From Paracoccus everestensis (GTDB taxonomy: Bacteria > Pseudomonadota > Alphaproteobacteria > Rhodobacterales > Rhodobacteraceae), in assembly GCF_021491915.1 (NCBI RefSeq), contig NZ_CP090836.1, forward strand, positions 2,218,501-2,282,500: a DNA stretch of 64,000 nt, read 5' to 3'. Both the position numbers and the translations under genes were made by a program. The stretch's first letter is position 1. Each line of letters starts with the position of its first letter. Positions 54,758-63,804 of the stretch are shown here, in pieces. The notes under the pieces were generated by a model. It searched no databases, was not told where the DNA came from, and saw nothing but the letters and a program-made list of their open reading frames with translations.

Positions 54758-56314
54758 TTAGCCTTTGTCGACCGGCAGGGCCACGAAGCGCGGCTCTCCG
54801 TCGCGGCGCACCAGGACCAGCAGCGACTTGCGGCCCGCCTCGCGCGCCTCGTCGATGCGGGCGTTCAGGTCGCCCACCGATGCAACGGGTTGCTGGCCCG
54901 CCTCGGTGATGATGTCGCCGGGGGCCAAACCCTTTTCGGCGGCTTCGCTGGCGGGATCGACCTCTTGCACAAGCAAGCCCTGCGCATCGTTCGGCAGCCC
55001 CATGTCCGCGGCCATTTCCGGCGTCAGGACAGACAGCGACATTCCCAGGACGTTCTGCTGGCGGGGACTGTTGTCCGAACTGCCAGGCGTCTCTCCGGTG
55101 CCTTCGGCGGTTTCGCGGCGACCCAGCGTCACGGACAGCGTGACCGGACCGTCGGTGCGCTGCACCACGACATCCACCGGTTCCCCGGCAGGCGCCTCGG
55201 CCACGCGGCGGACCAGGCCGCGCGTATCGGCGACCTCGGACCCGGCAAAGCTGGTGATCACGTCGCCCGCACGCATCCCGGCCTCTTTCGCGGGGCCTTC
55301 GGGAACATCCGTGACCATGGCGCCCGATTCGGCGGCCAGGCCAAGCGCCTCGGCCATGTCGGGGGTCACGTCCTGGATCTTGACACCCAGCCAACCACGG
55401 CGGGTTTCCCCGAATTCACGAAGCTGATCGACCACGGTGGACACAACGTTGGACGCCATCGAAAAGCCGATGCCGATGGAGCCGCCATTGGGCGACAGGA
55501 TCGCGGTGTTCACGCCCACGACCTCGCCCTTGAGATTGAACAGCGGGCCGCCGGAATTGCCCCGGTTGATGGCCGCGTCGGTTTGCAGGTAATCGTCATA
55601 GGTTCCCGACAATTCGCGGTTGCGGGCCGACACGATCCCCGAACTGGCCGAAAAGCCCTGGCCCAGCGGGTTGCCAAGCGCCAGCACCCAGTCGCCCACG
55701 CGGGCCTCGTCCGAATCGCCGAATTCCACAAAGGGCAGCGGATCGGGGCTTTTGACCTTTAGCACGGCCACATCGGTGTTGGGATCGGTGCCGACCACTT
55801 CGGCGGGCAGGGTTTCGCCGGAATAGAACTCGATCTCGATCTCGTCCGCGCCTTCGATGACGTGGTTGTTGGTGACGATGAAACCATCAGCCGAAATCAC
55901 GAACCCGGACCCGAGCGCGTTTGACCGCTGGGGCATACGGGGACCGCCCCGACCCTCCTGCCCCGGCGCTCCGGGAAAGCCGAAGTCGCGGAACAGGTCG
56001 GAAAACGGGCTGCCTTCGGGAAGCATCGGGCCGCCCTCGCCGCCGGTGGGCTGGGCCACGACGGCGGTGGTGGTGATGTTGACCACGGCAGGGGCGACCT
56101 GCTGGACCAGATCGGCAAAGCTGTCGGGCATGACCTGCGACGAGGCCGTTTCCGGCGCCGACAAAGGTTCATTGTTCTTCGCCGCCTCTTGCGCCTGCTG
56201 GCTGGCCTCGGGCGAGATATCGGGCTGCGCGTCCTGCGCGGCCGCAAAGCCAAGCCCGACGGTCAAGGCCAGTGCCGAGGCGGTCAGAAGGTGCCGAGGA
56301 GAAAGCGTCTTCAT
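54758..56314 (-). CDS. DegP/HtrA-type periplasmic serine protease
   Basis: 518 aa. Signal peptide (MKTLSPRHLLTASALALTVG then LGFAAA), an acidic linker, protease domain with His 151 (VTNNHVIEGA), Asp 181 (NTDVAVLKVK) and Ser 254 (INRGNSGGPLFN), then two PDZ domains (about 285-375 and 425-515). Degrades or refolds damaged envelope proteins. Together with hflK and hflC on the same strand it forms a proteolysis-related cluster, a common arrangement in Alphaproteobacteria. The region 56315-56450 upstream holds its promoter. Confidence 0.95.
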   Translation of the reverse strand: MKTLSPRHLLTASALALTVGLGFAAAQDAQPDISPEASQQAQEAAKNNEPLSAPETASSQVMPDSFADLVQQVAPAVVNITTTAVVAQPTGGEGGPMLPEGSPFSDLFRDFGFPGAPGQEGRGGPRMPQRSNALGSGFVISADGFIVTNNHVIEGADEIEIEFYSGETLPAEVVGTDPNTDVAVLKVKSPDPLPFVEFGDSDEARVGDWVLALGNPLGQGFSASSGIVSARNRELSGTYDDYLQTDAAINRGNSGGPLFNLKGEVVGVNTAILSPNGGSIGIGFSMASNVVSTVVDQLREFGETRRGWLGVKIQDVTPDMAEALGLAAESGAMVTDVPEGPAKEAGMRAGDVITSFAGSEVADTRGLVRRVAEAPAGEPVDVVVQRTDGPVTLSVTLGRRETAEGTGETPGSSDNSPRQQNVLGMSLSVLTPEMAADMGLPNDAQGLLVQEVDPASEAAEKGLAPGDIITEAGQQPVASVGDLNARIDEAREAGRKSLLVLVRRDGEPRFVALPVDKG

Positions 56315-56450
56315 GCGGATGTCCTCATCTTTCGCGTGCTTCGGTCCTGACAGGGGCCGGGGACCGCCGGTGATATGAAGAAGAAATAGGGCGGCGTTGC
56401 AAATAAACCACGCTCTCGGACGGTGAACTGATCGTGATTTTTATTGCAGA

Positions 56451-56481
56451 AAGGGCGGATGGTCTGCCATCCGCCCTTTTT
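56451..56481. terminator. Bidirectional terminator between hflC and degP
   Basis: AAGGGCGGATGG (56451-56462) and CCATCCGCCCTT (56467-56478) form a perfect 12-bp stem with a TCTG loop. T tails exist on both sides (TTTTT on the plus strand, CTTTC on the minus). It lies just past the hflC stop. Confidence 0.85.
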
Positions 56482-56487
56482 CGTTTC

Positions 56488-57750
56488 TTATTCCTGCACC
56501 GGCGCGGCCTGGTCGGCCCCGTCGCCTTGGTCAGGCGCCGGCTCGGCGGCTGTTCCTTCGGACGCCGGCTCTGCCGCCGCCTCATCTGCCGCGGGCGAAA
56601 GGTCGTCGGACTGCGGCGCAGCAGGAGCGGCGGTGTCCTCGCCTTGCGTGGCAGGGGCCACCACGCCTTCGGTTTCCTGCGGCGGCGTGGTCAGCATTTC
56701 CGGCACGGGGGTCAAGGTAACGCCTGCGCTTTCGCCAAGGCGGTTCCCGTCGCGGTCGGTCACGGTGGGCGTGACCAGGCCTTCCTCCTCCTCGGGGGCG
56801 TCGGGGGCCAGGGCCGCGCCTGCCGAATTGCCCGCAGGCACCGGCGTGGGCGAGGGGTTCGCGCGGCTGGATCCGTCGTCGCGCAGATAGCTGAAGAATT
56901 CACCATCCGGCTGCAACACCATGGTGCTGTTTTCACCCCGGATCGCGCGCTCATAGGATGTCATCGACCGCGTGAAGGCAAAGAACTCCGGGTCGCGGCC
57001 AAAGGCGTCGGCATAGATGGCGTTACGCTGCGCATCGGCCTCGCCTCGGGCGATCTCGGCCCGCTTTTGCGCCTCCGAGGTCAGTTCCGTGACGGTCCGG
57101 TCGGCGGCGGCGCGAACGCGCTGCGCGGCCTCGCCCCCCCGTGCGATCTCGTCCGCGGCTTCGCGCTGGCGTTCGGCGCGCATCCGGGCATAGGTCGCGT
57201 TCAGGTTCTGCTCGGGCAGGTCGGTGCGGGTCAGGCGCACGTCAATGATCTCGACCCCCAGCCCTTCGGAGTTTTTGCGCGCCTCGTCCCGGATCTGGTT
57301 CATCAGCGCGGTCCGGTCGTCAGACAGCACGCTGGTCGATGGCACGGTGCCCAGCACCTCGCGGATGGCATTGCGCACGATGGGTTCCAGACGGCCCTGC
57401 GCGCCTTGGATCCCGCCCGCGCCAACGGCCTGGCGGAAGCGGACCACATCGGTGATGCGCCAGCGGGCGAATGCATCCACAATCAGGCGGCGGTCATCCA
57501 GCGGCGTGACCTCCAACGGGACGGTGGGAAGGCCCAGGATGCGGCTGTCGTATTTCTCGACATTGTCCAGGAACGGCACCTTGAAGCCCAGGCCCGGGTC
57601 TTCCTTGACATCGACCACGCGGCCCAGGCGCAGGACCAGGCCTTGTTCGCGTTCATCCACGATGAACAGGGACGAGGCGACCAGCACGGCCACCGCGATC
57701 AGGGCGGGAATGGCCAGCGTCGCGGCCGTTATTCTGCGAGCGGCGGCCAT
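56488..57750 (-). CDS. hflC: HflC band-7 protease modulator with extended tail
   Basis: 420 aa. An N-terminal membrane span, then an SPFH/band-7 domain (FIVDEREQGLVLRLGRVVDV; DNVEKYDSRILGL; ARGEADAQRNAIYADA). With HflK it forms a membrane complex that restrains FtsH. Usual HflC is about 290-330 residues; here the last 120 or so form an Ala/Pro/Glu/Asp-rich disordered tail with no domain. The ATG overlaps the hflK stop (TGATG). Confidence 0.92.
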   Translation of the reverse strand: MAAARRITAATLAIPALIAVAVLVASSLFIVDEREQGLVLRLGRVVDVKEDPGLGFKVPFLDNVEKYDSRILGLPTVPLEVTPLDDRRLIVDAFARWRITDVVRFRQAVGAGGIQGAQGRLEPIVRNAIREVLGTVPSTSVLSDDRTALMNQIRDEARKNSEGLGVEIIDVRLTRTDLPEQNLNATYARMRAERQREAADEIARGGEAAQRVRAAADRTVTELTSEAQKRAEIARGEADAQRNAIYADAFGRDPEFFAFTRSMTSYERAIRGENSTMVLQPDGEFFSYLRDDGSSRANPSPTPVPAGNSAGAALAPDAPEEEEGLVTPTVTDRDGNRLGESAGVTLTPVPEMLTTPPQETEGVVAPATQGEDTAAPAAPQSDDLSPAADEAAAEPASEGTAAEPAPDQGDGADQAAPVQE

Positions 57751-59024
57751 CAGTTGGTCCCCCCGATATTGGTGTTGCCCTGGACCTGGTTCTGACCTTG
57801 GGACTGGTTCTGGCCTTGGCCTTGGCTTTGGCCTTGGCGCTGACCTTGGCCCTGGCCCGGGTCACTGCGGCGCAACTGGTCCAGCGGCAGATAGGGCACG
57901 ACGCCCGATCCCTGCCCCTCGACCCCGTCGCCCAGGATCACCTTGTCCACGCCACCCAGAACATTCTCCATGGTTTCCAAATACATCCGGCGGCGGGTCA
58001 CCTCGGGCGCCTTCACATATTCCTCGTAGATCGAATTGAACCGCGCGGCTTCACCTTGGGCGGTGTTGACGGCCTGGGCGCGGTAAGCCTCGGCCTGTTC
58101 CAGGGCTTGGGCGGCGTCACCACGGGCTTGTGCCAGCACGCGGTTGGCATAGGCGTCAGCCTCTTTTTCCAGCCGGTCGCGTTCCTGCTGGGCGGCCTGC
58201 ACCTCGCGGAAGGCGTCGATCACCTCGGCGGGCGGGTCTGCGCGGTCAAGGTTGACGCGGACCACGTTAATCCCCGACTGGTAGGCGTCCAGCGTTTCCT
58301 GGACCGAGGTTTGCAGGTCGTTGGCGATGGTGCCCCGGTCGCGGTTCAGGATAGGCGCCAGTTCGCTGCGCGCGATGATGTCGCGCATCGAGGATTCGGC
58401 GACGGCGCGCATGGTGTCGGCCGGATCGGCCAGGTTGAACAGGAATTTCTCGGGGTCGGAAATGTTCCAGACGACCTGGTATTCCATGTCCACGATGTTC
58501 TGGTCGCGCGTCAGCATCAGCCCGTTGTCCATTTCGCCCTGACGCCCGGTGCCGATTTCCGTCACGCGTTCGTTGGTGACGGGAATGACCTCGGCGGTGA
58601 CGACCGGCCAAGGGGCGAAGTTCAGGCCTTCGGTTCCCACAGCCACGGCGCGGCCGAACAGGAACTCGACGCTGCGTTCGTTGGTCTGCACGCGATAGAA
58701 GCTGGCGAATGCCCACAAGGCCAGCAGGATCAGCCCGCCGATGGTCAGGGTGGACCGGTTCAACTGGAATCCCGGCGCCTGAGGCCGACGCGGACCGCCG
58801 CCGTTCGGTCCAGGGCCGCTGCCGCGCCCGCCCATCAGCACGCGCAGGCGTTCCTGGCCCTTCTTCATCAGTTCCTCGATCTCGGGCATCTGCTGCGGAC
58901 CGCCGGGGCGCTGCGGCCCTTTCGGCGGTTGCTGCTGTCCCCAGGGGCGGTTCGTGGGACGCTTGTCGCGATCCTCGTCATCTCCTCCGCCGTTCCCGCC
59001 GCCCCATGGGCCATGACTTGCCAT
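57750..59024 (-). CDS. hflK: HflK band-7 protease modulator
   Basis: 424 aa. N-terminal Gly/Pro-rich cytosolic part (MASHGPWGGGNGGGDDED), one membrane span (about 97-115), then an SPFH domain with VQTNERSVEFLFGRA and the coiled coil EVQAAQQERDRLEKEADAYA. The C-terminus is a Gly-Gln/Asn low-complexity run (GQGQGQRQGQSQGQGQNQ), encoded by a directly repeated stretch at about 57780-57850. Partner of HflC. AAGGA lies 7 nt before the ATG. Confidence 0.94.
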   Translation of the reverse strand: MASHGPWGGGNGGGDDEDRDKRPTNRPWGQQQPPKGPQRPGGPQQMPEIEELMKKGQERLRVLMGGRGSGPGPNGGGPRRPQAPGFQLNRSTLTIGGLILLALWAFASFYRVQTNERSVEFLFGRAVAVGTEGLNFAPWPVVTAEVIPVTNERVTEIGTGRQGEMDNGLMLTRDQNIVDMEYQVVWNISDPEKFLFNLADPADTMRAVAESSMRDIIARSELAPILNRDRGTIANDLQTSVQETLDAYQSGINVVRVNLDRADPPAEVIDAFREVQAAQQERDRLEKEADAYANRVLAQARGDAAQALEQAEAYRAQAVNTAQGEAARFNSIYEEYVKAPEVTRRRMYLETMENVLGGVDKVILGDGVEGQGSGVVPYLPLDQLRRSDPGQGQGQRQGQSQGQGQNQSQGQNQVQGNTNIGGTN

Positions 59025-59129
59025 CAGTGGTCCTTCTTTCTTCTTCGGAATTCCGTTGCTTGAAAACTGGTGCCATGGGGGGAAATGTCAACCCGGACAA
59101 CCCCCGCCCGCGCCCATCTGTCGCAATTG

Positions 59130-60527
59130 TCAGGCGGTTGCAGCCCGTGCAGGAACAGCCAGCCGGTGCTGCCGCGCAGGCTGGCGCATCGTCACCAGTT
59201 CCTCGGCAGCGGTGGGATGGACCGCCATGGTCGCGTCGAAATCGGCCTTGGTCGCGCCCATGGTGATGGGGATCGCGGCAAGCTGGATCATCTCGCCCGC
59301 GTCGGGACCGAAGATGTGACATCCCAGCACAAGGTCGGTTTCGGGATCGACCAGCAGCTTCATCATGATCTTGGCATTGCTGCCCGCGAACATCGACCGC
59401 ATCGGGCGGAAGGTGGTGGCATAGACATCCACGTCGCCCCGGGCGCAGGCCTGTTCCTCGGTCAGGCCAATGGATGCGGCCTCGTGGGGGCGCAGATAAA
59501 CGGCGCTGGCGATATTGGAATGGGCGACCTTGCGCGCCCGGCCGCCGAAAACGGTGTCGGCAAAGGCATGGCCTTCGCGGATCGCCACGGGGGTCAGGTT
59601 CACCCGGTCGGTCACGTCGCCCACCGCAAAGATCGAGGGGACCGAGGTCTGGGACCATTCGTCCACCTGGATCGCGCCGTTGGGCCGCAGGTGGACGCCG
59701 GTCTTGTCCAGCCCCAGGCCGCCGGTATAGGCATCGCGCCCGGTGGCCCAGAACACCGCATCGAAATCGTCATGGCTGTTGTCGGTAAAGGTCACGCGGG
59801 TCCGGTCGCCTTCGCGTTCCAGCCCGGTCGGGTTGACGTTCAACCGCAGGTCGATGCCCACTCCGCTAAGCTGCAGGGTCGCCAGATCGCGCACCTGCCG
59901 GTCGAAGCCGCGCAGCACCGCATCGCCGCGATAGACCTGCACCGTTTCGCAACCCAGGCCCGCAAGAATGGTCGCGAATTCGCAGGCGATATAACCGCCG
60001 CCCACCACAAGCACCCGGCGCGGCAGGCTGTCCAGCAGGAACAGGTCGTCCGAGATCAGGCCCAGTTCCTCGCCGGGAATACCCGGCAGCGCGGGACGCC
60101 CGCCCACGGCGATCAGGATGTGCTTGGCGGTCTTTTGCGTCCCATCCGCCAGGGCGACGGTGTGGTCGTCGACGATGGTGGCCCGCTGGTGAAAGATCCG
60201 GACCCCGGCTTTTTCCAGGTTCGCGGTATAGATCAGTTCCAGCCGGGTCAGTTCGGCATCCAGCTTGTGCCTGAACACCGGCCAGTCAAATCGCCCCGCC
60301 TGGGCGCCTTCCCAGCCATAGCCGCGCATCTCCTCGGCCATCAGACCGGCCTGGGACGCGAAGATCATCAGCTTTTTCGGCACGCAACCGCGAATGACGC
60401 AGGTGCCGCCCATGCGGCTTTCCTCGGCCAGGGCCACGCGCGCGCCATGTTCCCCCGCCGCGATCCGCGCCGCCCGAACGCCGCCCGAGCCGCCGCCGAT
60501 CACGAACAGGTCAAAGTCGAAAGTCAC
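59130..60527 (-). CDS. gor: Glutathione-disulfide reductase
   Basis: 465 aa. Class I pyridine-nucleotide disulfide oxidoreductase that keeps glutathione reduced with NADPH. FAD-binding FVIGGGSGGVRAARI, redox GGTCVIRGCVPKKL (Cys 43 and 48), NADPH-binding VVGGGYIACEFA, and the C-terminal MAVHPTAAEELVT with the catalytic His-Glu. It follows rpiA by 3 bp in the same direction, pointing to a shared transcript. Confidence 0.94.
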   Translation of the reverse strand: MTFDFDLFVIGGGSGGVRAARIAAGEHGARVALAEESRMGGTCVIRGCVPKKLMIFASQAGLMAEEMRGYGWEGAQAGRFDWPVFRHKLDAELTRLELIYTANLEKAGVRIFHQRATIVDDHTVALADGTQKTAKHILIAVGGRPALPGIPGEELGLISDDLFLLDSLPRRVLVVGGGYIACEFATILAGLGCETVQVYRGDAVLRGFDRQVRDLATLQLSGVGIDLRLNVNPTGLEREGDRTRVTFTDNSHDDFDAVFWATGRDAYTGGLGLDKTGVHLRPNGAIQVDEWSQTSVPSIFAVGDVTDRVNLTPVAIREGHAFADTVFGGRARKVAHSNIASAVYLRPHEAASIGLTEEQACARGDVDVYATTFRPMRSMFAGSNAKIMMKLLVDPETDLVLGCHIFGPDAGEMIQLAAIPITMGATKADFDATMAVHPTAAEELVTMRQPARQHRLAVPARAATA

Positions 60528-60530
60528 GGT

Positions 60531-61286
60531 TCAATCTCCTTCGCCGGCCAGCATGTCGGCGTCTATATCGGCATTGCGGTCCAGGCGGACAACCGTGCCG
60601 TCCGGCTTGCCGATGATGGCCAGGTGGCACATCCCCAGGAACAGGCCGTGTTCCACGACCCCTGGAATGGCCGACAAGGCGCGGGCTAGGGCGACCGGAT
60701 CGGGGATCGCACCCAGATGCAGATCCAGGATCCAGTTGCCCTCGTCCGTAACCCAGGGATCGCTGCCCTTCAGGCGATGCAGCACGTCGCACTCGGCCAG
60801 GTCCAGATCGTCAAGGGCGCGGCGGACCAGGGTGCGGGTGGTCTCGAACCCGAACTGCACCACCTCGACCGGCAGCGGAAAGACGCCCAGTTGCTCTACC
60901 ACCTTGGCGGGATCGGCGATCACCACCATCCGGTGGCTGGCCGCTGCCACGATCTTTTCGCGCAGATGCGCGCCGCCACCGCCCTTGATCAGGTGCAGGT
61001 CGGGATCGACCTCGTCGGCGCCGTCGATGGTCATGTCCAGCCAGCCTATCTGGTCCAGGCTTTCGATGGTCAGTCCCAGGCTTTCCGCCAGGTCGCAGGT
61101 CGCCTTCGAGGTGGCGGCGCAGCGCAGCGACAGCCCCTCGGCCCGTGCGCGCGCGGCCAGTTCGCGCACCATGACGCTGGCAGTCGATCCGGTGCCCAGG
61201 CCCAGCTTCATGCCGTCCCGGACCAGGGCCACCGCGGCTCGCGCGGCGGCCAGCTTGGCGGGATCGGGTTGGGGGTTCTGGGTCAT
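60531..61286 (-). CDS. rpiA: Ribose-5-phosphate isomerase A
   Basis: 251 aa. Interconverts ribose-5-phosphate and ribulose-5-phosphate. Motifs: GLGTGSTASVMV near the start, TIDGADEVDPDLHLIKGGGG and the following AHLREKIVA (active-site Asp, Lys and Glu). ATG 61286 has GGAGG 6 nt upstream, a clear ribosome binding site, and is preferred to the upstream start at 61313. Pairing with gor may tie pentose-phosphate flux to NADPH use. Confidence 0.95.
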   Translation of the reverse strand: MTQNPQPDPAKLAAARAAVALVRDGMKLGLGTGSTASVMVRELAARARAEGLSLRCAATSKATCDLAESLGLTIESLDQIGWLDMTIDGADEVDPDLHLIKGGGGAHLREKIVAAASHRMVVIADPAKVVEQLGVFPLPVEVVQFGFETTRTLVRRALDDLDLAECDVLHRLKGSDPWVTDEGNWILDLHLGAIPDPVALARALSAIPGVVEHGLFLGMCHLAIIGKPDGTVVRLDRNADIDADMLAGEGD

Positions 61287-61356
61287 GGCGGCCTCCGGTC
61301 CAAAGCGTTGCAAAGGTTATAGGCCAGCGGCGTGCTGCCCGCCACCGGCAAAACCC

Positions 61357-62466
61357 TCAGCCCCGGCTGGCGCTTTCGGGCAGGATCACCGTGAACGTGC
61401 TGCCCTGGCCGCGCGTGCTGTCGATGCGCAGGCGGCCGCGGTGGCGGTTGACGATATGCTTGACGATGGCCAGGCCAAGCCCGGTTCCGCCCTGCGCGCG
61501 GGACCGGTGCGTATCGACCCGGTAAAAGCGTTCGGTCAGGCGCGGCAGGTGCATCCCCTCGATCCCCTCGCCCCGGTCGCGGATCTCGACGGCCCAGGCC
61601 GGGCCGCGCAGAAGGGGTTCGTGGTCGATCCGGCGCATGAGGACGCCCAGGTATCCGCCGTAGCCCCCGTATTTCAGGGCGTTCTCGATCAGGTTCTGGA
61701 AGATCTGGACAAGCTGGTCGGGATCGCCCGGCACCATCTGGCTGCCGCCAAGGCCCTGGGTTTCCACCGTGACGCCCGCCGCCTGGGCTGCACGGTCCAT
61801 GGTTGCCAAGACGCCTCGCAGCAGCAGGGGCAGGTCGACCTGGTCCGAAGGGCGGCGCCGTTCCTCGGCCTGGACGCGGCTCAAGGACAAAAGGTCGCTG
61901 ACCAGGCGGTTCATGCGTGCGGCCTCGCGTTCCATGATGTCCAGGAAACGGTCTCGGGCGCGGGCATCGTCGCGGGCCGGGCCGCGCAGGGTTTCGATGA
62001 ATCCGATCATCGCTGTCAGCGGCGTCTTCAATTCGTGGCTGACATTGGCGACGAAATCGCGGCGCATCTGCTCGGCTTCCTCGGTCACGGACCGATCGAT
62101 CACCGCAATCGTCGCCCCCCGCCCAAGGGGCGAAGGCAGCCGCGCCACGGTGATATCGGCCGCGATGTCGCGCCCGTCGGCCACGATCGCCGCGTTCAGC
62201 CGTGCCACGCCATCGATGGGCGGGAGTGCCGAGGGGTCGGGCGCAGGGGCGGGATGGCGGTCGGGATCCAGCACCCAGTCCACCGCCGCGACGACGCCGG
62301 GATGGCGCACCACCGTGACAAAGGGCCGGTTCAGCAGATCGCCGCCGCCGAACAGGGCCACGGCCGCCCGGTTGGCACCGATGGTGCGGGCCTTGTCATC
62401 GACGGCCAGCATCGGGACCGGCACGCCCTCCAGCAGATCCGAGGCCCGGCGGTGGCCGTCCTGCAT
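61357..62466 (-). CDS. PhoR-like cytosolic sensor histidine kinase
   Basis: 369 aa. PAS-like domain at residues 10-75 (LLEGVPVPMLAVDDKARTIG), then HisKA with FVANVSHELKTPLTAMIGF (His 144), HATPase with N-box QNLIENALKYG, G1 RDRGEGI and G2 GGTGLGLAIVKH. The order and motifs match PhoR kinases, but no membrane span is present, so it would sense a cytosolic signal or partner. ATG 62466 overlaps the stop of the gene before it (TGATG). No cognate response regulator is in the window. Confidence 0.88.
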   Translation of the reverse strand: MQDGHRRASDLLEGVPVPMLAVDDKARTIGANRAAVALFGGGDLLNRPFVTVVRHPGVVAAVDWVLDPDRHPAPAPDPSALPPIDGVARLNAAIVADGRDIAADITVARLPSPLGRGATIAVIDRSVTEEAEQMRRDFVANVSHELKTPLTAMIGFIETLRGPARDDARARDRFLDIMEREAARMNRLVSDLLSLSRVQAEERRRPSDQVDLPLLLRGVLATMDRAAQAAGVTVETQGLGGSQMVPGDPDQLVQIFQNLIENALKYGGYGGYLGVLMRRIDHEPLLRGPAWAVEIRDRGEGIEGMHLPRLTERFYRVDTHRSRAQGGTGLGLAIVKHIVNRHRGRLRIDSTRGQGSTFTVILPESASRG

Positions 62467-62987
62467 CACCCGACCTGCCGCAAGCCCGCGCGAAAGCGCG
62501 CGGCATTGGCGCGGTATCGTGCGGCGGACTGGCGAAGGCCGGCCTGCGCCGCGTCGTCCAGCACCCGCACGACCTTGCCGGGCGCGCCCATGACCAAGGC
62601 ACCGGCCGGAATTTCCTTGTTCTCGGCGACCAGGGCGCCCGCGCCGATCAAAGCCCCTGCCCCGATCCGGGCGCCGTTCAGGATCGTCGCGCCCATGCCG
62701 ATCAAGGCGCCCTCGCCGATGGTGCAGCCGTGCAGGATCGCGCGGTGGCCGATGGTGCAATCCGCGCCGATCACCAGCGGACAGCCGGGATCGGTGTGCA
62801 GAACGCAGAGATCCTGGATGTTGCTGCCCCGACCTACGCGGATTTCCTCGTTATCGCCGCGCAGGACCGCGCCCCACCAGACCGATGCGCCGTCCTCCAG
62901 CACGACCCGGCCTATCAATTGTGCGTCGGGCGCGACCCAGGCATCCGCCGCAAGCTGCGGGGCGATGCCGTCCAGTTCCCAGATCAT
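62466..62987 (-). CDS. Gamma-class carbonic anhydrase-like protein
   Basis: 173 aa. Left-handed beta-helix of hexapeptide repeats ([20 protein letters not shown] and [20 protein letters not shown]) with the zinc-binding His set ([14 protein letters not shown]). Family members include YrdA, CaiE and PaaY. Some bind zinc or iron and hydrate CO2; activity here is not proven. Overlaps gmk by 4 nt (ATGA) and the kinase gene by 1 nt. Strongly conserved motifs. Confidence 0.87.
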   Translation of the reverse strand: MIWELDGIAPQLAADAWVAPDAQLIGRVVLEDGASVWWGAVLRGDNEEIRVGRGSNIQDLCVLHTDPGCPLVIGADCTIGHRAILHGCTIGEGALIGMGATILNGARIGAGALIGAGALVAENKEIPAGALVMGAPGKVVRVLDDAAQAGLRQSAARYRANAARFRAGLRQVG

Positions 62988-63613
62988 GCGTGTTCCTCCA
63001 TCAGATCCTTGACGAAGCGGCCCAGGCCCCCCTGCCGGTCGCGGCGCAGGCGTTCGGCGGTCAGGATGGCGCGCAGGTTGTGTTCGGTCTGGTCCAGATC
63101 GTCGTTGACCAGGACGTAATCGTATTCCGCCCAATGGCTGATCTCGGCCCGGCTTTTCGCCATCCGGCCCGCGATCACCCCGTCGCTGTCCTGCCCGCGT
63201 GCGCGAAGGCGGCGTTCCAGTTCCGGCAAGGACGGCGGCAGAACGAAGATCGACACGACATGGCCGCCCAGGGCCGATGCGCGGATCTGCTGGCCGCCCT
63301 GCCAGTCCACGTCGAACAGCGTGTCGCGCCCGTCGCGCATCGCGGCCTCGACGGGCGCGCGGGGGCTGCCGTACAGGTTCCCGAAGACCTCGGCGTATTC
63401 CAGCATCTGCCCCTGCTCGACCATTTCGTGAAAGGCCCCGGGCGAGGTGAAGACGTAATGCTGCCCGTCCACCTCGCCCGCGCGGGGGGGACGGGTGGTG
63501 GCGGATACCGAAAAGCGCAGCGAGGGATCCCAATCCATCAGCCGCCGGGCCAGCGTGGATTTCCCTGCGCCCGAAGGCGATGACAGGATGATCAGCAGGC
63601 CGGTTCTGTCCAT
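62984..63613 (-). CDS. gmk: Guanylate kinase
   Basis: 209 aa. Phosphorylates GMP to GDP. P-loop [16 protein letters not shown] (residues 9-24), GMP-binding [19 protein letters not shown] and YGSPRAPVE, lid region [21 protein letters not shown] 63613 gives the usual start MDRTGLL. First gene of the overlapping operon gmk, carbonic-anhydrase-like, histidine kinase. Confidence 0.96.
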   Translation of the reverse strand: MDRTGLLIILSSPSGAGKSTLARRLMDWDPSLRFSVSATTRPPRAGEVDGQHYVFTSPGAFHEMVEQGQMLEYAEVFGNLYGSPRAPVEAAMRDGRDTLFDVDWQGGQQIRASALGGHVVSIFVLPPSLPELERRLRARGQDSDGVIAGRMAKSRAEISHWAEYDYVLVNDDLDQTEHNLRAILTAERLRRDRQGGLGRFVKDLMEEHA

Positions 63614-63692
63614 GGGGCGTCTTTCTTTTGGCTTTGGGCGCGGGATGGACCAGCGATGCGGGACGGTCAAGACCCCGGCCCCCCTTGCCATC

Positions 63693-63707
63693 TTAACCAT
63701 TCGTTAG
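63693..63707. promoter_or_regulatory. CtrA-like box
   Basis: TTAACCATTCGTTAG fits the CtrA consensus TTAA-N7-TTAA with one changed base. It lies 98 bp before the PAS gene start and 80 bp before gmk, between the divergent genes. Confidence 0.5.
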
Positions 63708-63804
63708 GAAAACGACTCGGCATGGGGCGAAGTTATGTTTATCATGCCGTTGGAGAGTATAGCGTGTCCGCGTTCCTGGACGCGCGGCAGTGACGAGGGT
63801 TCAA

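Noticed and set aside
60394..63012. 872-codon open frame on the plus strand
   Set aside because: It is antisense to rpiA, the histidine kinase and the carbonic-anhydrase-like gene, all with clear motifs; its product is Arg/Ser/Pro-rich, typical of a GC-rich shadow frame.
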